From positions 124,001-188,000 of the forward strand of contig CAWIJO010000009.1 in assembly GCA_963836355.1 (NCBI GenBank): 64,000 nt of DNA. The letters run 5' to 3'. The translations under genes were made by a program, and so were the position numbers. Below are positions 60,095-64,000 of this stretch, piece by piece; position 1 is the stretch's first letter, and every line of letters begins with the position of its first letter. The notes under the pieces were generated by a model that was not told the origin of the DNA, did no database searches, and saw only the letters and a program-made list of their open reading frames with translations. The stretch is from Palsa-506 sp963836355 (lineage in GTDB: Bacteria; Actinomycetota; Actinomycetes; Streptosporangiales; Streptosporangiaceae).

Positions 60095-61061
60095 ATGCAC
60101 ATGAGGCAGCTGCTAGGACGCCGCGCCTCCCCGGGCCCGGCGGCTGATACTGGGTCGGCCGAAACCGCTGGCCGGGCACGGCTGATCCTGAGCCGCGGCC
60201 GGCCCAGCCGCAAGAGCCAGGCGGCACTGGCCGGCGAGGCCTCGGCCGCCGTCGCCGAGGTCGAGCACCCGCCGCCAGCCCAGGACCAGGCAGCCGCGGC
60301 CTTCTTCGACGTGGACAACACGCTGATGCGGGGTGCGTCGATCTATCACTTCGCCCGCGGCCTGGCGGCGCGCAAGATGTTCGGCCCTCGCGATCTGGTC
60401 CGGCTGACCTGGGGGCAGCTGTCGTTCCGGGTGCGCGGCGCCGAGAACTCAGACCACATCGACGCGGCACGGCAGACGGCGCTCGCCTTCGTCGCCGGTC
60501 ACCGGGTGGCGGACATCGTCGCGCTCGGCGAAGAGATCTACGACGACACGATGGCCGTCCGGATCTGGGAGGGCTCCAGGGAGCTGACTCGCCGTCATCT
60601 GGCGGCCGGGCAGCGGGTCTGGCTGGTTACCGCGACGCCGGTCGAACTCGCCAATATCCTCGCCCGCAGGCTCGGCCTGACCGGCGCACTCGGCACCGTC
60701 GCGGAGAGCGTAAACGGCGTCTATACCGGCCGCCTCGTCGGCGGGCTGCTACATGGCGAGGCCAAGGCGGAGGCGATCCGCGCCCTCGCTGGCCGCGAAG
60801 GGCTTGACCTCGCCCGCTGCACGGCCTATAGCGACTCGGCCAATGACCTGCCCATGCTGCTGCTCGTCGGCCACCCCAACGTGGTGAATCCCGACGCCGA
60901 GCTCCGCGACGAGGCCAAGCGGAACGGCTGGCCAGTGCACGATTTCCGGTCGGGCCAGGCGGGCCACGATGATCGCGCTGCCGGTCGCCGCCGCGGCCGG
61001 TGCCCTGGCTGGCGGGCTGGCGGCCGGCATCGCACTGCACCGCCGCCGGTCCGCAGGCTAA
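60095..61061 (+). pseudogene. HAD-family hydrolase (SerB/CicA-like), C-terminus frameshifted
   Basis: From ATG 60095 (GGTAGG upstream): AAAFFDVDNTLMRGASIYHF is HAD motif I, WLVTATPVELANILA motif II, GEAKAEAI the lysine motif III, and YSDSANDLPMLLLVG motif IV; all intact. The family ends in a membrane anchor after RNGWPVHDFRSG, and this is present one frame over as MIALPVAAAAGALAGG, LAAGIALHRRRSAG, stop at 61059-61061. One extra base near 60955-60968, in GGCCAGGCGGGCC, separates them. In the other frame the tail is unlike the family. Phosphoserine or lipid phosphate substrates are typical. Divergent from the ABM gene. Confidence 0.85.
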
Positions 61062-61127
61062 CGGCCGGCCAGCAGCCGGCGGCCGTTCCGGCCGGCTCCG
61101 CCGCGAGGTCCGACGCCGGCCCGGGAG

Positions 61128-61240
61128 GTCGCCAGGTCCTGGAGGTCGCCAGGTCCTGGAGGTCGCCGACCCGGAGGTCGCCAGGTCCTGGACTCGGAGG
61201 TCTCGGGCCCGAAGGTCCCGGGACCTGAGGTCGCGAGCCT
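61128..61240. repeat. 17-bp tandem repeat after the HAD gene
   Basis: GGAGGTCGCCAGGTCCT and degenerate copies (GGAGGTCGCCGACCC, GAAGGTCCCGGGACC) recur about six times. Non-coding, between the convergent HAD and acyltransferase genes. Confidence 0.85.
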
Positions 61241-61258
61241 AGGCCGGCGCCGGGCCGG

Positions 61259-62126
61259 CTAGCTGAAGGCGGAGCCCCGGTCCTGCACGAGCTGGTCGAG
61301 TTTTTGCTGAATAATGTCGCGTACTTTGCCGCCAAGCTCGGCAACGGCCACCGTATGAGCTTCCCCCGTCGGCGCGCAGTCAGCGGCCGGCACCGGCGGA
61401 CAGAATTCGATAATCCAGTTGGATGGCAGTGGTATGGCGCCGAGCGCACCGAGCCACGGAAATAGCGGCGTGACCGGGAAATACGGGAGGCGGAGTATTC
61501 GGGCGAGCGTTTCGGCATTCCCGATCATTGGATAGATCTCCTCTGCGCCGACGATCGCGCACGGGATGATAGGCACCGCGGCCGCTATCGCCGTCGCCGC
61601 GAACCCGCCACGGCCAAAGCGCTGCAGCTGGTACCGCTCGCTGAAGAGCTTCCCGATTCCCTTGAAGCCCTCGGGAAACACGCCGACGAGCTCGCCGGCC
61701 GCCAGCAGTCGCTCGGCCTCGGCTGGGTCGGCCCTGGTATGCCCGCTCTTCCTGGCCAGGTCCGCCAGGCCGGGGATCGCGTAGACAAGAATCCGCGCCG
61801 AGCAGGCGCAGGTTCCGGTGGCTGGGATGCTCGTCGAACAGCCCGGTGTGCAGCATGATCGCGTCGAACGGCAGCACCCCGGAATGGTTGGCCACGATGA
61901 GCGCCGGGCCGGTGTCCGGGACGTGCTCCAGCCCGCGCATGCGGACGCGGAACCACTCCCGGTAGACCGCCCGGGACAGCGGCATGATCACCGAGGCGTG
62001 GAAGTCGGGATCGAAACCGGACTCGTCGACCTGGTAGTCCCCCTCGGCGCGGCGGCGCACGAAGTCCGCGACGGCAGCGATCCGCTGTCGCCATTCATGC
62101 GCGTGATCGGCATGAGGCTCGCTCAT
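61259..62126 (-). pseudogene. 1-acylglycerol-3-phosphate acyltransferase-like protein, frameshifted
   Basis: From ATG 62126 (GGGGAGG upstream): EWFRVRMRGLEHVPDTGPALI, VANHSGVLPFDAIML (N-H-x5-D motif, here H-S-G-V-L-P-F-D). After RNLRLLG the sequence goes on in another frame: RILVYAIPGLADLARKSGHT, GVFPEGFKGIGKLFSERYQL (the F-P-E-G motif), IPCAIVGAEEIYP, ending at 61259. One extra base near 61791-61803, in CCGCGCCGAG. Both halves are clean. The composite (about 288 residues) matches plant-type/actinobacterial lysophospholipid acyltransferases. An outcome of base-calling error seems most likely. Confidence 0.87.
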
Positions 62127-62379
62127 CATGCCTCCCCGTTGGCGCCGCCGCGGGTCCTCGTGCAAATGCCCTTGGCTTGCGCGCCAGTTCCACCAGCTAG
62201 GGCACTCCGGCCGCAAATCCGCCTGCCGCTGCCATCGGTCCGCCTGCCGCTGCCATCGGTGCGAATACGGCTGCCATCGGTGCAGGTGCGGTTACCGCGG
62301 GCTCGCCGGGCGCCGTCGCAGGACGGCCCCGGCGGCCCGGCCGGGCGCCCTGCCGACGCGGCTCCTGCAAAGCGGCCTG

Positions 62380-62450
62380 CCCTCCAGCCGGGCCTGCCCC
62401 CCAGCCGGGCCTGCCCCCCAGCCGGGCCTGCCCTCCAGCCGGCAGGCCAT
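62380..62450. repeat. 17-bp tandem repeat near bS22
   Basis: CCTGCCCTCCAGCCGGG or CCTGCCCCCCAGCCGGG occurs four times, and an earlier repeat (CTGCCGCTGCCATCGGT) at 62222-62290 occurs three to four times. Both are in the non-coding gap between the acyltransferase start and the bS22 gene. Confidence 0.9.
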
Positions 62451-62511
62451 CCAGCCCAGCAGGCCTGCCACCGCGCCTGGCTTCTCGTTACCTGCGCTAC
62501 TTGTTCCTGCG

Positions 62512-62610
62512 CTACTTCTTGTTCCTGCGCTGGACCCGGGTCTTCCGCAGCAGCTTGCGGTGCTTCTTCTTGGCCATTCGCTTGCGGCGCTTCTTGATGA
62601 CTGAGCCCAC
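62512..62610 (-). CDS. Small ribosomal protein bS22 (AURKAIP1/COX24-like)
   Basis: 32 residues, GTG to TAG: GSVIKKRRKRMAKKKHRKLL then RKTRVQRRNKK. This is the very basic bS22 protein typical of actinobacteria, which sits at the decoding region of the small subunit. The upstream GAGGGTGG gives a reasonable ribosome-binding site. It is shorter than most annotation cut-offs. An excisionase-type HTH gene follows upstream in the same order in streptomycetes, supporting the call. Confidence 0.93.
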   Translation of the reverse strand: MGSVIKKRRKRMAKKKHRKLLRKTRVQRRNKK

Positions 62611-63421
62611 GAAACCACCCTCATTTGATGTCTTGGCTGACGGGCATGCCTGCTCTGCACGCCCCACGCCGGGCGGCTTGCACGCTTCGACGTTACAGCG
62701 TACCCCGGCCGAGAGCCAGGCAGCTCATCCGGCTAGCTGGGCGCTGTCGCGGAGCCGCCGGGCGCGAATGCTGACCACGGCCAAGCGCGATGCGCAGGCG
62801 GGCCGTGCGCAGGCGGCGCCAGGGCCGGACGGCAGCGCCGGCGGAGCGGCTGGGCCTGGACAAGGCGGAGCTGGAAGCGCTGCTGGCCGCCGAGGTCACC
62901 GCGTGGATGGCGCAGGCCGGGCCGAGGACGCGGCTGATGATGCGGCCGCCGGCGCGTCCGGCGGCGGGGACGGAGGATGCCGGCGGCCGGAGCGGGCCGG
63001 GCGGCAGGCCGCACAGGCGGACCGCGGATAAGCTCGCCCGGCGGCAGCAGGCGAGGGCCCCGGCTGGACGCGGACGTCGCGGCCCGCCAGCAGGACGCGG
63101 AGGCTAAACGGGCGGAGAAGACCGGCAGGCTCCAGGCGCGGGCGGCCCGCCGCCGCGCGGATGCGCAGCGGCTGGAAGCTGCCGCGCCCGCATCCCGGCA
63201 CCCGGCCAGGACCTCCATACCGCAGCCAGCCCGGCACGCCATCACCCGCCAGCCAGGCAACCGACGACGTCCGCCCGGCAGCCATGCCGAAGAGTTGTGC
63301 GACTGCCGCTTCAGCGCGCGAATTCTCCGTGATCATGGAACGGGTGCCCTGCGCCGGATCTGCGCCAGGCGCTGCGCCGGATCTGCCAGCACTGGCCGGG
63401 ACCACTTGGGCCGCGGACTAG
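62611..63421. other. Gap with a broken Lys/Glu/Ala-rich reading frame
   Basis: The plus strand contains stretches that look protein-like but in changing frames: LGLDKAELEALLAAEVTAWM near 62850, RTADKLARRQQ near 63020, and ARQQDAEAKRAEKTGRLQAR, ARRRADAQRLEAA near 63085-63180 (helical, charged, coiled-coil-like). Linking them needs at least one frame shift. I do not recognise the family. It may be a decayed or miscalled gene. Nothing else is seen here. Confidence 0.35.
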
Positions 63422-63625
63422 CTAGGTAGTCCCGACGAAGGCATCCCGCAAGTACTGGTTCACGGCCTGTTCGGGAACCCGGAACGAGCGGCCGACCCTG
63501 ATCGCCTCCAGCTCACCCGAGTGCACGAGGCGATAGACAGTCATTTTCGACACGCGCATGATGGTGGCCACCTCGGCCACCGTCAGGAACCTGACATCAC
63601 TTAGGGGAGTTGCGTCTGCTGCCAT
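63422..63625 (-). CDS. Excisionase-family HTH DNA-binding protein
   Basis: 67 residues from ATG 63625, preceded by AAGAGG. FLTVAEVATIMRVSKMTVYR, LVHSGELEAIRVGRSFRVPE and AVNQYLRDAF form one MerR/excisionase-type winged helix, like BldC but of the group that stands beside bS22 in streptomycetes. No recombinase is near, so an excisionase function is unlikely; a conserved housekeeping or developmental regulator is more probable. The region upstream to the window end holds no gene. Confidence 0.92.
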   Translation of the reverse strand: MAADATPLSDVRFLTVAEVATIMRVSKMTVYRLVHSGELEAIRVGRSFRVPEQAVNQYLRDAFVGTT

Positions 63626-63877
63626 GCTGAGACCTCTTCCGGCGAAGCTGTGTGCGCCGAGCCGGATTCGGCGCACCAGTCACGTCCGTCTCCAGCGTAA
63701 GTCCTGTACGGAAAAGGGCAACCCCGGCGACCATCTCATATTAGTCAGATCTGTTGTCAACGCTCCATGCCGTTCGGCTACCATGCCAGCAGCAGCCCGG
63801 CGGCCGAACTGATGGCATGCCTGCCTTTTCGGCTATGCCTATACAGCCAATCTGTCCCGGGAAAATTAGGCCTTAGC

Positions 63878-63969
63878 TGCTCATCCGGTTAGCTGCCGAT
63901 CCGGTTAGCTGCCGATCCGGTTAGCCGCCGATCCGGTTAGCCGCCGATCCGGCGAGCTGCCCATCCGGC
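63878..63969. repeat. 16-bp tandem repeat near the window end
   Basis: GCTGCCGATCCGGTTA and close variants (GCCGCCGATCCGGTTA, GCTGCTCATCCGGTTA) recur about six times every 16 bases. The flanking 63626-64000 shows no gene I can support. Confidence 0.9.
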
Positions 63970-64000
63970 CACGCACCCGGTAAATCCGCAACAGCCAGCG

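Noticed and set aside
63422..63625. Excisionase of an integrated element
   Set aside because: No integrase or att repeats nearby, and this HTH gene is a conserved neighbour of bS22 in streptomycetes.

Overview
The window is chromosomal DNA from a high-GC actinomycete. The lineage call rests on mycothiol chemistry (mca), a BldC regulator, an actinobacterial bS22 gene, F420/FMN-type oxidoreductases, a HemD that fuses methyltransferase and synthase, and the usual neighbourhoods mfd-surA-like-mazG-eno-ftsB-DUF501-ppx and rex-hemA-hemC-hemD-hemB-hemL. I see no phage, CRISPR array or large island. The exact genus cannot be told from the sequence alone; an order near Streptosporangiales is a guess.

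Layout. 1-4.6 kb: start of a SNF2 helicase, rhodanese, GNAT, mycothiol-conjugate amidase with its small membrane partner, a repeat-rich gap, greA. 4.9-7.5 kb: MFS exporter and a divergent, frameshifted TetR gene with two operator-like sites between them. 7.7-10.2 kb: Lrp/AsnC regulator divergent from hppD, then an RDD protein. 10.2-20.5 kb: threonine dehydratase, ROK kinase, MoxR/VWA pair, cystathionine gamma-synthase, cystathionine beta-synthase, thioredoxin. 20.9-25.3 kb: VOC/AraC pair, GntR fragment, thiolase, DUF4287/PPOX pair, then a gene-poor, AT-richer stretch with a tRNA-like gene. 25.3-35.7 kb: UDG, ppx, DUF501, ftsB, eno, mazG, SurA-like lipoprotein, mfd, all on the minus strand with many 4-base overlaps. 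35.9-43.5 kb: methyltransferase, DUF6308, a sulfate adenylyltransferase-like/APS kinase fusion, DUF4229, a second threonine-dehydratase-like enzyme, bldC, a zincin (lethal-factor-like) gene with a collagen-like leader, PLDc_N protein, hypF and transposase remnants. 43.9-48.2 kb: cytochrome c maturation (ccsA, resB, resA/tlpA, phosphatase) without ccdA. 48.3-57.4 kb: EamA transporter and the Rex-headed haem operon from glutamyl-tRNA to uroporphyrinogen III. 57.7-63.6 kb: glutaredoxin-like protein, a seven-TM protein with an ABM domain, HAD phosphatase, acyltransferase, bS22, and an excisionase-type HTH protein.

Two features run through the whole window. First, short tandem repeats (units of 14-33 bp) are very common. 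Those in genes have units divisible by three; those between genes often do not. Second, at least six otherwise well-conserved genes (tetR, RDD, resB, hemA, HAD phosphatase, acyltransferase) are each broken by a single-base frameshift in GC-rich sequence, and a seventh (zincin) may be. Because hemA is normally essential and the flanking frames are undamaged, base-calling error is the most likely explanation, and these genes should be read as probably intact in the organism until checked.
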